From Watersipora subatra (lineage: Eukaryota > Bryozoa > Gymnolaemata > Cheilostomatida > Watersiporidae): 64,000 bases of DNA. This document shows, piece by piece, positions 10,968 to 22,693 of the stretch. The stretch spans positions 28,844,463 to 28,908,462 of the forward strand of contig NC_088715.1 of the NCBI RefSeq assembly GCF_963576615.1, in the 5' to 3' direction. A program made the position numbers and the translations under genes. The notes below the pieces were generated by a model. The model was not told where the DNA came from. It searched no databases and saw only the letters and a program-made list of their open reading frames with translations. Within the stretch, counting starts at the first letter, position 1. Each line of letters opens with the position of its first letter.

Positions 10968-11800
10968 AGTAGATAACGTAAATAATCCGTTCCAGGAATG
11001 TTTACGTTATAGGAACAGTAAAATACATGTAAATTGCCTAATCCGTTCCAAGATCTTTCCAAACTCACCCCTTTGGACGTGCAAAAAAGAAAAACTTTAC
11101 TTAATTTAATTAATTTGTGAGTTGTACTGTAACTGCAAAGTTAATTATTTGCATTGACAACTTTTCTCCTTGTTACGATCAATTGCACTAGTTTTATAGA
11201 CTAGGATTGCGGTAAATTTACAACAAATTGATATGAACTACACATGTTCGACGTTCATTTACAACGATGTGCTTATTTTTCTAAACAGCAAAGTCTATTC
11301 TGCAAAGTATAGCTAATAACAAATATGTTGTACATCTCCAATAAGGCAAAACAACAAAATATTTTCACTATAAAATTCAGTTCTACCTGTTCGTCGTCTA
11401 TCACTATGCAGGGGTCAAGGTTAGAATAAAGATAATTTTTGACAATACTCCAGCTCATAACATTAAGACAGGCGGACCGACGATGTAACACCTGCACAAG
11501 TCGATCACCTTTGTGTTTATGAACAATCTTATTTTCCTTTTTGTCGACACATTTAACGATCTATTATGACGAACTATAGAACATCACGAAAGTTATATAC
11601 AATACATACAACGCTAAATGCACATTGTTTTTTTCTTCCCCAAGTGCAACAAAATAAACTATTATTCAAATCGATTTGAAAACTCGCACGACTTGACACT
11701 TCATGTTATAAACATGAAAGTTTTTACGTAGTAGGAAGCGAAAACTTCTCATAAACCTTTTACATTATCTGAAAGTCAATACGTTATAAGAGTGTCTATT
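10968..11800. repeat. Dispersed element family D, copy 1
   Basis: Starts with GATAACGTAAATAATCCG and an inner hairpin (ATAACGTAAA/TTTACGTTAT). It aligns over about 450 bp with 55083-55540, sharing CCAAGATCTTTCCAAACTCA and AAGGCAAAACAACAAAATA. Its right border is probably near 11797, where TACGTTATA recurs inverted. The second copy lacks this right part. It looks like a non-autonomous DNA element of unknown superfamily. Confidence 0.55.
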
Positions 11801-11822
11801 GTACTAACATTCTACATCTACA

Positions 11823-11960
11823 ATGGTATGTTTCAGTATAGGAACTTCTGTGACTTCAATCCTTAATCCACCATCCTGGCTTTTTCACTATTTTACAATT
11901 AGATTACTAGCTTTAAAACTTGTTTGTTCAATTCACTTAATAATTCCTGATTTTTGTCCT
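11823..11960. repeat. Dispersed repeat M, copy 1
   Basis: Diverged similarity to 35822-35960: both run from TGGTATG.TTCAGT or TCGTATGCTTCAGT through to a shared CAATAATTCCTGATT type ending. Nature unknown. Confidence 0.4.
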
Positions 11961-12315
11961 TTCATTTTTTTATTGTGACATGTTACGATAAACATCATTT
12001 TTAATTATTACTAATGCCAATAACAAGTTATACATACATAACATGCAATAGTCTGAATTATGTTGGCTGCTGTTTATCAAATCTTAACTGCATGTTGTGT
12101 TTGACTTTGCAAATTGAAGTAATGTTATATTTTTATTTCTTGTTAGAATATAACACACAAATCAATTCTATATCTTTTTATCTTACAAAAACTGGTGTTC
12201 AATTGGACTGCAGTATATTTTAAATTTTAACTGTTTTCAAAATATACAGTTCATAGTAGAAACATGAGAAAACTCTTTCACAAGTTGTTTCCTAATTTTA
12301 CAACGAATTATGATT

Positions 12316-12569
12316 ACTAGTACACTTGGCAGTATTGTGTACCTCGAGCAATTGCAAGGAGTAGTCAGTATATGTATGTTGAACTTATGAAGTGGCAGGG
12401 CTAGAGATTAGGTGTAGTGGTTAGAAGGCCGGATTGCAAATCGGAGTACCAAGTTCAATTCTCGCGCTAGGCAATATTTTATGCCCAACACTTTTAGCAC
12501 AACTTCAGACAGACAGACAGACAGACAGACGAACAGACGAATGGACTCCGCTCTTATTATAGTAAAGGT
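12316..12569 (+). repeat. SINE family B, plus-strand copy
   Basis: Begins near TAGTACACTTGGCAG and contains a tRNA-like region (A box TAGTGGTTAGAAG near 12417; B box AGTTCAATTCTC near 12451). A short (CAGA)n follows, then the family 3' end CTCTTATTATAGTAAAG at 12551-12567. The tRNA-like fold is degenerate, so it is a SINE head and not a tRNA gene. Confidence 0.7.
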
Positions 12570-12952
12570 TTAAATTATTTTTAAGAATAAAAATTTATTG
12601 AGGATTTTAAAAGTTTGCATTTAGAGCAACCATCTGGAATAGCTATAGTCGACAAACTATGTTGTGTTATATTTGTAAGTTGGACAAGTTGTAAGCGATC
12701 ATTGCATAACTGTTTGCATTATAAACATTCAAAAATCTGCACATTATAAAATTATTTAGATTCAGCACTTTCTACGTTTAGTTTCTCATTTAAGATATGG
12801 CTGCCATCAAACGAGGTCTGTTTATAGGTCAGCAGTATTTCTACATAAAGAGTTATACAAAGCAATATAGAGTTTTAACGCATGTACTTAGGGGTTAATA
12901 TAGGGCTACAATAGGACCTACAATATGTGTAGCGGGTAGGCTCACACTAATA
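12570..12952. other. Non-coding stretch
   Basis: A 33-codon ATG frame starts at 12799 (MAAIKRGLFIGQQ...) and ends at the TAA near 12898. No flanking evidence makes it a gene. Confidence 0.2.
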
Positions 12953-13433
12953 AGGCTGGTTCACACTATATCGCCGTTAGTCAGCGTTTTCCTTTCAGCG
13001 TTCATCGTCAATTCTGGCATCAACGAAGCATCGTGGACACATCGGGAAAGTTTGCAGCTGTCAAACTTTCCCGATGTTTCGCCGAGCATCGACGACCGCT
13101 TTTTAAAGGCAAAATTTTAAAGGTGAAAAAAATTTTTTTTCGCCTTTTAAAGGTGAACCATATCGGTTATGGTAATTCGCGGTCACGGATAGCGTGATTA
13201 ATTCACATTCGTTTATGATAGTCGCTGTGGGGCTAGTTTTTGATTCCAACACACAAAAACAAAGAGGTTTCTTGGTGAGATTTTAATAAGAGAAATGGAA
13301 ACACTACATCACAGAGTATTTCCTGATGCAAACGCAAATGGGTATGTAATAGTGTGAACATGGTTATCATCGACGATCACAAAGTATTGTGGCATCAACC
13401 CCGAAACACGGCGATACAGTGTGAACCTGCCTT
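12953..13433. mobile_element. MITE family C, copy 1
   Basis: The ends read GGCTGGTTCACACTATATCG (12953) and CGATACAGTGTGAACCTGCC (to 13433), an inverted repeat of about 24 bp with few mismatches. The interior has no transposase frame but contains smaller palindromes (GGGAAAGTTTGCAGCTG around 13045-13075, and TTTTAAAGG repeats). Further copies lie at about 34505, 42440, 50343 and 53520. Superfamily not assignable; flanks hint at a short A/T target duplication. Confidence 0.75.
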
Positions 13434-13534
13434 TAGTTTCTATAGTATAGTTATTTAGTTCCTCTATCACACATTCTATATTTAGTAAAGTTACCAAAAA
13501 GGACGGTTACCATTATGGCTACTAGCTATGAAAA

Positions 13535-13765
13535 TCTTTACTATAATAAAAGCCGCATTCATCTATCTATCTGTCAAAAGCCACCATAAGAGCTTTAGGA
13601 GAAAGATTGCAACACAGAAATCAAAACAGGAATCAATTCACATTCTTAACCAAGCCCATTACTAACTGCGCCACTCAACTACTTTACTACACCATGGAAT
13701 TATTATGCGCATAGCTATTGCACATGAATACAGCATGTCTCACGGCGCAAAGGGCTGTCAGCGAA
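13535..13765 (-). repeat. SINE family B, minus-strand copy
   Basis: On the plus strand it starts with the complement of the family tail (CTTTACTATAATAA at 13538). It runs through a diverged tRNA-like section (GCGCCACTCAACTACTTTAC near 13667) to the GGCTGTCAGCGAACC block. Confidence 0.6.
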
Positions 13766-15070
13766 CCTGTGTTCTGTTGAAACTGAAATTTCACTGGCTG
13801 ACCATTCAACTAGCAAAGCACTATTAAAACCTAGCTATGTAGTCATAAAAAGCATCATGAAGAAACCTTAGAACTATGTCTAGCTTTACTATTGGTACCA
13901 TGCTATTTCGACCACTGCAGACCTTTGTTAAGTTAGGAACAGTTCAAAAAAATTATTTGGTTGCAGATTAACCTAATTTAGATGTTTTACTATGCATACT
14001 TTTCATTTTTAATTTATATCATAATTTTATTTTTATTAAATAAAAAAAAATAAAGAAATTTTTAATATCATATGTTGAAAAATACTTTGCGTGTCAAGAC
14101 AAGATTTGTTTTCAATTTACACCCCTATCCAAACATTCGCATGTAGAAGTAATTGCAAGCTGAGATATTACTGTACTACATATTTAAATTGCTTGTACAT
14201 TATACAATCAATCCATAAAATATAACAAACACTTGGGTAACTCTCAAGTAATCAGCGGAACAACGTAATAGTTTCCCTTTTAATTTTGTATGACTTTGCC
14301 AAAAAAAGACATCTTTTTATAGAAATTAATGTGGTTTTAAATAGAGACTATTTTGAAAATTTCACGAAAAATGTTGTAAACACAAAGTCTTTGTATTTTA
14401 TAAAAATATTTTATATATAAATGAGTCTATAGTTCATTAGAGTGCCAAACAGAGAGTACTACAGACTAATCATAAACACTGCAAGATGCTTACTTCCTGG
14501 CATGGTTTCTTTACAGCCTCTGGTCAGTTACATATGCCATATACAGGTTATGATTCGATCTCTTAGCTGGTATCTCTTCTGTCTGTAAGGAAATGTTAAG
14601 GTGTTGTCTGCAGCAATCAAATAAACTGACTCACAACGCTATAGAAAGTCTTCTAATTTTGCTGAAGTAAAATTTTGGAGACAGAAGAAACCAAAAAGAA
14701 TGCCTTTAAAATGTATTAATTTTAAATCTGATTAAAATAGTACAAATTTTAATAATACTATAGTATAACAGATAAACTGGTTGTGACCGAACAGTTTTTG
14801 TGCCTTCAACAGCCCGTTCAACAGCTGTGAATCAATGAATAAAAATATTTAAGCTGCTAGGTTGTTATACAGTTGTTATCGTAAGTTGACGCCCGTTGTT
14901 CCAAGCTAGTGGTTTACTGTGAAACAAATTGGTTACATTAGCAAGTATGTTTTGATTACTCTGCTATAATGAGTAATCAAAACACAATTTGAGCAACTGA
15001 AGCAAACTTGACAGATCAATTTTTCATCTTTCTTTCGTTCTACTGCAGAACTTTGACTAAGTATTCAGTG
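13766..15070. other. AT-rich non-coding stretch
   Basis: No gene supported. A strong pyrimidine tract with acceptor CTACTGCAG stands near 15038-15047, just before the CT-rich array, but what follows is low complexity. A second acceptor-like TTTCTTTACAG near 14515 is followed by only 29 bases before a weak donor. Confidence 0.3.
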
Positions 15071-16082
15071 ATGATTCCTCTCTTTCTCTCTCTCCCTCTC
15101 TCCCTCTCTCCCTCTCTCCCTCCTCCCTCTCCCCCCTCTCCCCCTCTCCCTCTCCCCCTCTCCCTCTCTCCCCCTCTCTCTCTCTCCCCCTCTCCCCCTT
15201 TCTCCCTCTCTCCCTCTCTCCTCTCCCGCTCTCCTCTATCCTTCTCTCTTTCTCTGTTTCACTCTCTCTCAGAAAGTTAGGTTACACAATGATTACACTA
15301 GTAAAAGAAATAGTTGTGGTAGGCTCAGACAAGTGATTTATCACATATGTGTCATACTTCAGAAGCAACTCCTCATTCTCCTCCCTCTCTCTCTCCTCTC
15401 CCTCCCTCCCTCCCTCCCTCTCCTCTCCTCTCTCTCCTCTCTCCCTCTTCCTCTCTTCCTCTCTTCCTCTCTTCCTCTCTTCCTCTCTCCTCCTCTCTCT
15501 CCCTCTTCCTCTCTTCTCCCTCCTTCTCCCCTCTCTTCTCCCTCCTTCTCCCTCTCTCCCTCTTTCCTCTCACCCTCTCTCCCCTCTCCCCCTCTCTCCC
15601 TCTCTCCTTCTCTCCCTCCCTCCTTCCCTCCCTCTTTCTCCCTCCCTCTCTCTCTTCCTCTTTTCCTCTCTTCCTCTCTTCCTCTCTTCCTCTCTTCCTC
15701 TCTTCCTCTCTTCCTCTCTTCTTCTCTCCCTCTCTTCCTCTCTCCCTCTCTCCCTCTCTTCTCCCTCTCTTCTCCCTCTCTTCTCCCTCTCTCCCTCTTT
15801 CCCTCTCTCCCTCTCTCTCTCCCTCTCCCCCTCTCTCCCTCTCTCCTTCTCTCCCTCCCTCCTTCCCTCCCTCTTTCTCCCTCCCTCTCTCTCTTCCTCT
15901 CTTCCTCTCTTCCTCTCTTCCTCTCTTCCTCTCTTCCTCTCTTCCTCTCTTTCTCTACCTCTCTTTCTCTACCTCTCTTTCTCTACCTCTTTTTCTCTAC
16001 CTCTCTTTACCTCTCTCTCTCTCTTTTCTCTCTCTCTTTCTCTACCTCTCTTTCTCTACCTCTCTTTCTCTACTTCTTTTTA

Positions 16083-16133
<51 letters not shown>

Positions 16134-16212
16134 CTCTCTCTACCTCTCTCTCTTTCTCTACCTCTCTTTCTCTACCTCTCTTTCTCTACCTCTCTTTCTC
16201 TACTTCTTTTTA

Positions 16213-16259
<47 letters not shown>

Positions 16260-16428
16260 ACCTCTCTCTCTTTCTCTACCTCTCTTTCTCTACCTCTCTT
16301 TCTCTACCTCTCTTTTTCTCTCTCTCTCTCTCTTTCTCTCTCTACCTCTCTCTCTCTCTCACTCTCTCTCTCTCTCTCTTTCTCTCTCTACCTCTCACTC
16401 TCTCTCTCTTTCTCTCTCTACCTCTCTC

Positions 16429-16483
<55 letters not shown>

Positions 16484-16588
16484 ACCTCTTTTTCTCTCTC
16501 TACCTGTCTCTCTCTCCCTCCCTCTCTCACTCTCTCTCTCTTTCTCTACCTCTCTTTCTCTCACTCTCTACCTCTCTCTACCTCTCTT

Positions 16589-16641
<53 letters not shown>

Positions 16642-17032
16642 TTCTCTACCTCTCTTTCTCTCTCTACCTCTCTTTCTCGTTCTACCTCTCTTTCTCTACC
16701 TCTCTTTCTCCACTTCTCTTTCTCTCTCTACCTCTCTTTCACTCTCTACCTCTCTTTCTCTCTCTACCTCTCTTTCTCTCTACCTTTCTTTCTCTATATC
16801 TCTCTCTCTTTCTCTCTCTTTCTCTCTCTACCTCTCTCTACCTCTCTTTCTCTACCTCTTTTTCTCTACCTCTCTTTCTCTACCTCTCTTTCTCTCTTTA
16901 CCTCTCTATCTCTCTCTTTTTCTCTCTCTAACTCTCTCTCTCTCTTTCTCTCTCTTTCTCTACCTCTCTTTCTACCTCTCTTTCTCTCTTTCTCTCTACC
17001 TCTCTTTCTCTCTACCTTTCTTTCTCTATATA

Positions 17033-17063
<31 letters not shown>

Positions 17064-17112
17064 TTCTCTACTTCTTTTTCTCTCTCTACCTGTCTCTCTC
17101 TCTCCCTCTCTC

Positions 17113-17150
<38 letters not shown>

Positions 17151-17411
17151 TCTCTTTTTTCTACCTCTCTTTTTCCCACTTTCTACCTCTCTCTACCTCT
17201 CTCTCTCTTCTCTCTCTCTCTCTCTCTCTCTACCTCTCTTTCTCTACCTCTCTTTCTCCACTTCTCTTTCTCTCTCTACCTCTCTTTCTCTCTCTACCTC
17301 TCTTTCTCTCTCTACCTCTCTTTCTCTTTCTACCTTGCTTTCTCTCTCTACCTCTCCTCCTCTATCCTTCTCTCTTTCTCTGTTTTTCTGATTCACTCTC
17401 TCTCAAAAAGT
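15071..17411. repeat. CT-rich microsatellite complex, about 2.3 kb
   Basis: The tract is almost pure pyrimidine on the plus strand. CTCCCT-type repeats (15071-15265 and 15370-15950) give way to TTTCTCTACCTC repeats (15950-17350) with stretches of (CT)n. A 95-bp non-pyrimidine island interrupts it at 15271-15367 and recurs at 17405-17505. All three plus frames stay open for 500-700 codons (Ser, Leu, Pro, Phe only) purely because CT repeats cannot make stops. Such mirror-symmetric tracts can form triplex DNA. Confidence 0.97.
15229..15370 (+). repeat. Flanking segment of CT tract, copy 1 of a direct duplication
   Basis: The segment with AGTTAGGTTACACAATG, ACTAGTAAAAGAAATAG and GCTCAGACAAGTGATTT is repeated almost exactly at 17351-17506, including the CTCTATCCTTCTCTC lead-in. 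The distance is about 2,135 bp, so the large CT block lies between two copies of one unique sequence. Confidence 0.9.
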
Positions 17412-17506
17412 TAGGTTACACAATGATTACACTAGTAAAAGAAATAGTTGTGGTAGGCTCAGACAAGTGATTTATCACATTATGTGTCATATTTCAGAAG
17501 CAACTT
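17351..17506 (+). repeat. Flanking segment of CT tract, copy 2
   Basis: Second copy of the 15229-15370 segment, with the same 3' extension to TTCAGAAGCAACT, after which the two copies diverge (more CT repeat after copy 1, unique DNA after copy 2). The duplication probably arose by unequal exchange or replication slippage in the CT tract. Confidence 0.9.
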
Positions 17507-17530
17507 CCTCTTTTTCATGCTTATCATTAG

Positions 17531-17593
17531 CCTGATTATGTCCTTGACCCTGAAGATTGCCTCAAATGCAGATTAACTCTATCTCTTTTTTAA
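17531..17593 (+). CDS. Candidate exon, DPEDCLKC peptide
   Basis: A pyrimidine-rich tract (CTTCCTCTTTTTCATGCTTA) and AG at 17529-17530 form a good acceptor. The following frame reads PDYVLDPEDCLKCRLTLSLF and stops at 17591-17593. The paired Cys in an acidic context looks like part of a small extracellular Cys-rich module, but it is too short to name. It could be a chance frame after a pyrimidine tract. Confidence 0.22.
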   Translation, partial: PDYVLDPEDCLKCRLTLSLF

Positions 17594-18249
17594 AATATCA
17601 GCGTTGTTATCATGTTTTAGGTTTCCACTTTTAGAACATGTATTTACTCCAATCAACATTTCCGTTTTTAATTATACTTAGATATCAAACTAGTGTTTTT
17701 ATGACCCTTTTCTATTATACATATATACTATACAGATTTATACCCACATAACCAAATAATATAATAATCTACCAAAACTAAGCAAGTTATTACTTATAAT
17801 GTGTGACTTTGTTGCAATTAGGTTTTATAAAAGATAGTTGAGCAGCTTCATTTTAACAAAAATAATTTCCCAGTTCATTCCAACGCGTGCTGATTTCTCA
17901 CGAATCCTGCAGTTACGAAGGTTTTGTTGTTTAATAAGCTGGCTCAATGTCTATTGCTTGCTGAAGCAACTTGCATTTGGAACAATTGACACACATACTA
18001 ATGCTAGTAATACATAAACACATCCATTTCACCAGCAGCTTAGCAAAAGTTTACATGAAATTTAGTGAGTTGGATCTTCAGCTGTTTCTTGGCCATCCAG
18101 TTTCTGGTCGACCATTCAGTGCTCATTTATATTAGTACTACTAGTACAGTTGACTATCAGCTGTATCATGTATGTTACTTGTCAGATTGTTAGGATATCT
18201 AGTGTTGAAGTTCTAACTGCTGTTAACAGTTGAAATGCTGATTTTAGTT
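17594..18249. other. Non-coding stretch
   Basis: AT-rich, no gene or repeat recognised. Confidence 0.35.
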
Positions 18250-18410
18250 TATTATTTGTTGACATGTTAACTGATAGGAATATTAACTGATAGGAATGTT
18301 AACTGATAATAACATTAATGGATAGGATTGTTTACTGATAGGACTGTTAACTGTTGAGATGTTAATTGTTGTGGTGTTAACTGGTAGAATGTTGACCACT
18401 AGACTGTTTT
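18250..18410. repeat. Degenerate 14-16-bp tandem repeat
   Basis: Variants of TGTTAACTGATAGGA recur about ten times with drift in length and sequence. The array seems old. Confidence 0.7.
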
Positions 18411-18750
18411 GGATAGAATTGTTACTTTGCTCGTACACTGTACAGATTTTTATCATGTTATCAACTGAAGTGCTAACTGTCAAGAATGTAACTGTTACAC
18501 AACTTCTGTTAGACATTTAATGTTAATGTTAGTATGTTAATAATTCAAGTAGTGAATAATAAAATTAACCACATCCATCTATGTTTAGGTTTTCCAAGCA
18601 GGATTTTCCAACCTACTTTTTAATAAGATGTACCTGAGTCTAAGCCAGACTAATTTTATTTCATTTGAATGAAAAAGCTTTTTAAATTCAATTTGAATGA
18701 CTTCACAGAATTACCTTTGGCTAAATATCTAAACATCTATTTTTTCTTAC

Positions 18751-18839
18751 CTGCTATCTTGAAAGCTCAAGCTAAGAACATCACTTGCAAGGAAGTAATC
18801 TGGATATATTTCCAGTATTCTTTGGCTATATTGTCTCTT
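18751..18839 (-). CDS. Candidate internal exon, unknown protein
   Basis: The minus strand gives 29 open codons plus two bases between an upstream in-frame TGA (18840-18842) and a strong donor GCAG|GTAAGAAAA (18750 downward). The peptide (QRILEIYPDYFLAS, then DVLSLSFQDS) is balanced and protein-like. The likely acceptor is the pyrimidine-rich CCACTTTGTTTGAAAG just upstream, which is weak. It lies beside the LINE fragment at 18986-19201 on the same strand, so it could instead be transposon-derived. Confidence 0.28.
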
Positions 18840-18985
18840 TCAAACAAAGTGGTCTTGCAGTTGAGATAGGTCGTCGTGTCTCCTTTGAATGAGTTATTCC
18901 AAGGGTTGAGATACAGCGTAGGTCGTCGTGTCTCCTCCGACTCAAATATTCTAACAGCTGAGGTAGGCTGGCTGGCTCCTCTGTA

Positions 18986-19201
18986 TCAACTCAAATATTC
19001 TAATGATTGAGATAAGTTATCAATGAGACTTGGCACTAAGTAATTCAACCACTGATATCCTATTTTTCGAAATGATTGACGCACTCGACGAGCAGCTAAA
19101 GGATGCTTGGGTATATCATAGGCGCTCCGCCTCTGTGTGCTGAAGGGGTGAGTATCTAGGACACGAAACAATTCAAGGAATAACTTGAGATAAATGTGCA
19201 A
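18986..19201 (-). pseudogene. LINE reverse transcriptase, C-terminal fragment
   Basis: A 71-codon minus-strand frame has the layout common at the C-terminal end of non-LTR reverse transcriptase proteins: a His/Tyr/Pro segment (RRSAYDIPKHP), basic residues, SFRKIGYQWLNYLVPSLI in the place of the usual SF..G...WN.LP motif, and a Ser-rich end (LSQSLEYLS). The frame is open upstream beyond 19201 for a few codons. Assignment rests on motif spacing only. Its 3' side (18858-19015) has a degenerate repeat of about 50 bp with AGGTCGTCGTGTCTCC. Confidence 0.4.
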
Positions 19202-19361
19202 CGATCTGTTGTTTACGTCAATCGGGCTAAACAGGAAATGATGTTCAACTCTTTGATATGGAATAAATAGTTAGAGATGGAAGCTCACAGCCCACATATA
19301 AAAATATTTCTAAAATGTGAAATAATGGAATTGTTTAACACTGTAAAGGTGCGGCCACACC

Positions 19362-19995
19362 TGGCAATCTTCTCATTGGTTTCGACCAAAATCACGAAAT
19401 GGACGAAAAAGCACAGACTTATTTGACCGAAATTCACAAAGTTGTCAGAGCTGTGCATGCACACCAAAATCGTCGACGAAATACTTTTAATTGGCTTAAC
19501 AAATTATTAACGAGCGGGATTTTAGCAGCTTTCGCAATAGTCCAAGACGCGAATTATGACACACAATAAAAGTACCAGTGCAATTCAACATAGTACATAC
19601 GATGCAACTGCTTAGATTGCGCTATTGTTGATTCTTTATCGGCATAGCTTCGATCGCCATAGCTATGAATCGTTTTTGTTTTAATAATAACAATTTCTTT
19701 TTTAGCATCAAAAGTTCCCTTGTAGAAAGAGTTGTCATTTCTTAGCGCAATCAAGTCAGTTGCATCATATTTGCTATGGCAAGTTGCATTAGTATTTTTT
19801 TTGCGTGTCGAGTTATGTGCCTCGGACAATATAAATCACAAAAGTTGCTAGAATCCTGCTCGCCAATTAAAAGCATTTTGTCGAGATTTTCGGTATGCAT
19901 ACACAGCTCTGGCAATTCCTTGAATTTCGGCCGAGCAAAACTGTGTTTTTTATTCATTTCGTGATTTCGGTCGAAACTAACGAAAAAATTGGCAC
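19362..19995. mobile_element. Foldback element with about 140-bp inverted arms
   Basis: Left arm 19362-19500 pairs with right arm 19857-19995. Matching blocks include TTTCGACC.AAATCACGAAATG, AGAGCTGTG.ATGCA.ACC and TTTTAATTGGC. The centre (about 355 bp) has minus-strand frames without a recognisable domain. Just outside the left arm is GTGCGGCCACACC. Superfamily unknown. The arms differ by roughly a fifth, so the copy is old. Confidence 0.75.
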
Positions 19996-20711
19996 AAAAT
20001 TATAGCTAAAACGGAAAAGCACTGTGTTTCCATGGTTGAGTTACAATGTGGTAAGTATTTCAATGGACATTCTAATGTTGCGTTTTAATGCTGGCTCTTT
20101 GTTTCCAAAGGTAAGGATTTCTATGTTTGAGGTCATAGTAGCGCATTATTAACTGCTGAAATCGAAATAGGAATGACTGAAGTATGGATAACAGTTAAAA
20201 ATATAATAACCAGCACTACCTTTCCTTGCATCATTCACAAGAGCAATTTCCTCCTTTCGCAACCGTGAAACATTCTGTAGGAATTTGCGAGTAACAAAAT
20301 TTGCCCAACTTGTAGATGGTTGTTGTTTCTATCTTGATGATGATGCAAACTCATGGATTAATCACGTCATGGAAACATAGTGTATTCCTTGTACCAGCAT
20401 TTTAGATGAACTAGATGATCATTACACTCGTGGCCTATTGGATAAGGGATAACGTTGTGTTGTTTTTAAAGCTTTGTTTTTCATCAAATGGAGTAGCACA
20501 TATAGGATGCCAGGCTACGACAACAATGTGGGTTACCCATTTAGGCTATAAGTTATTACGATAGTGTAATTTGGCTATAGAAGATCTAGAAGATTCTTGG
20601 ATCACAAAAACCTCTTGCTAAAGGGTCATATGTAAACCAACCGATGCTTTCAAGGTGCACATATTTCAGACAATGTGTGTTATAGAGCATGGATAGCCTA
20701 AAGACGCAAAC
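19996..20711. other. Non-coding stretch
   Basis: No gene or repeat family identified. Confidence 0.35.
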
Positions 20712-21035
20712 TAGAGTTGCCCGATAGCTCGATAGTCGAATGCGATAGTCGGCAGTTGTCTTATCGATATGAATATGTTGCCTATTTTCAGCCTATTAAA
20801 ACATCTGAAACTTATATATCGTTATCGAATAATATAAAAAAATAAAACCCAATAGTTTTGCAGATAGTTTTTGTTGTTTCTTCTGCAGCTTTTCTTTTCC
20901 CCATCGCTTCCCACAATCCTCAATCTTTTCAGGCACGTGTGGTCATCTAGCTTGTGAAGTGAAGCGATAACTATCGGTGAACTCTGTCTGCTCATTGATA
21001 AATCGATAGCTATCGCTATCGGTGGGACAACTCCA
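20712..21035. mobile_element. Short hAT-like MITE with GATAG-rich ends
   Basis: The left end TAGAGTTGCCCGATAGCTCG mirrors the right end CGCTATCGGTGGGACAACTCCA; GAGTTG.CC ends are typical of small hAT derivatives. Both subterminal regions are rich in CGATAG/CTATCG, likely transposase binding sites in such elements. The 8-bp flanks match only 4/8, so borders and class are tentative. Confidence 0.5.
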
Positions 21036-21734
21036 ACGACAGTCGATCACACCTTTCCAAACTACAAATGCCATCCCTAGCGCAAACACACCAGGTGATA
21101 TATATAGCGCAATATGATGCCAGGTGGTGCCAATCTGAGCTGGTGGAGTTGATGCTGAGTAGTAGCATTAGACTTACTCAATCGGAGCTTCATCACACAC
21201 GAGCTGCATTACGATTGGTTGTTGTTCTCCAGAATTCACTGCTCTGACTGTTGATTTTCTTAATGTCAATGTTTACCAACTTGAACATTTTGTTATGATG
21301 GAAACATTATCAAAATGAACACTTAACTGTTCATGAATTTAATAAGAGCACACCCAGTCCTGTACAACACAACACACAAGAATTACAAAGACACCCATTT
21401 GAAGACCAACGTTTGGGAGTCAACCATTGCACATGTTGACCATCTTGAGAATGGTAAATAATCATTCTTTATCAAGCTCAGAATAATTTTTTCTTGTGTT
21501 TTCTGGTAGCGTACATTTGTGCACAACCAGTTGTGTAGCCTAAAAGTCATATTTACTTATATTTATTTATAAAACACTCCGAAGAAACTGGTTATATACA
21601 GATTATTATTGGCTGTTATTGCTCGCTAGTGAATCGCTCAAATGTGTTTTCGCACACGCCATAAAATGCAACGATATCTCCGCCCTCCTCATGCCACCAG
21701 TGACAAAATCACCCCTGCATGTCTGCCCCTTATA
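21036..21734. other. Non-coding stretch
   Basis: No supported gene or repeat. A minus-strand frame at 21606-21794 overlaps the foldback copy and is spurious. Confidence 0.35.
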
Positions 21735-22210
21735 CATGAACTTACAAAAAGTTTTTGTAAATTTTATTAAAAAGTATTGGTAATTTTCTACCATTTGCGA
21801 TTAGCTCTGATACTTGAGGTGATCTGACTGCAACGATGTCTCTAGATTATAATCTATAAAACATGACCGCTGTTAAAACTCTCAGAACGAAAATCTATGC
21901 AAAATGATGTCACTAGTTGTTATGGTTGCGATAGTTGATATCAGCTAATGCGCTCATGTTGATACATTATGCCTTTCTATTATACATTATGTGTCTCTAT
22001 TCTGTCCGTCTCTTTGTAAGTTGGCAACTATAATCGTCATAATCACGCTTTCAATTGATCTGAGTGCTTTACCCGCCATCAAGTTTTATCGATTTCGATC
22101 TCAAATCATCCTGGCAATCAGATCACCTCAAAGATAAAAAACAATCACAAATGATATAAAAATACTGATACTTTCTGGTGAAATCTACAAAAGATTGATG
22201 TAAGTTTGTT
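21735..22210. mobile_element. Foldback family A, full copy
   Basis: Long inverted arms: the left arm includes TTGAGGTGATCTGACTGC (21812) and the right arm its complement GCAATCAGATCACCTCAA (22113-22130). The outer arms include GTAAATTTTATTA and its partner near 22185. The centre carries AAAATGATGTCAC and CTCTATTCTG. No transposase. Other copies are at 24721, 25190 (double), 50763, 63540 and 1. Confidence 0.8.
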
Positions 22211-22530
22211 TTTAATGCATGTTGAGTGATACAGATTCACACAGAGCAACCCTAGTTTTGTAAAAAGCAATAACACGGGTACGAAACAAACTCGGGAGAT
22301 TAACATATATTTTTGTCTTAAACATGGTCACACAACTCAGTTTGTTGCATTCTGAATTACAGGTGGTAAAAATGAAGATATTGCGAACGCTACCAAAATT
22401 TGGTCCAATCAGGCAAAAGCTTTGCTAATACTTGCTTCAACAAGATTAGCATGAAGATGGCTTCTCCAGTTACTTCTACCAATTAGAGCGTCTGACATCT
22501 GAAGCTTGACTATAGTTAGCATAAGACCAC

Positions 22531-22689
22531 CTCTTAACACTGCTACCACAAAGCCTTAACACTACTACCACAAAATCTTAACACTACTACCACAAGGCCT
22601 TAATACTACTACCACAAGGCCTTAACACTACTATACCACAAGGCCTTAACACTACTACCACAAGACCTTAATACTACTACCACAAAGCT
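22531..22689. repeat. 22-bp minisatellite, left block
   Basis: About seven copies of CTTAACACTACTACCACAAG plus two bases. The array resumes after the inserted element, at 23576. Confidence 0.95.
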
Positions 22690-22693
22690 TTGA

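Noticed and set aside
11273-11497. Minus-strand ORF similar to one at 55394-55630
   Set aside because: The similarity reflects two copies of repeat family D; the frame is not kept across the copies.
12400-12470. Second tRNA gene
   Set aside because: A and B boxes are present but stems do not pair properly and the SINE tail follows; it is a SINE head.
15333-17470. Open frames of 532-707 codons (Ser/Leu/Pro/Phe)
   Set aside because: Pure CT repeats cannot form stop codons; the composition has only the residues such repeats allow and all three frames are open.
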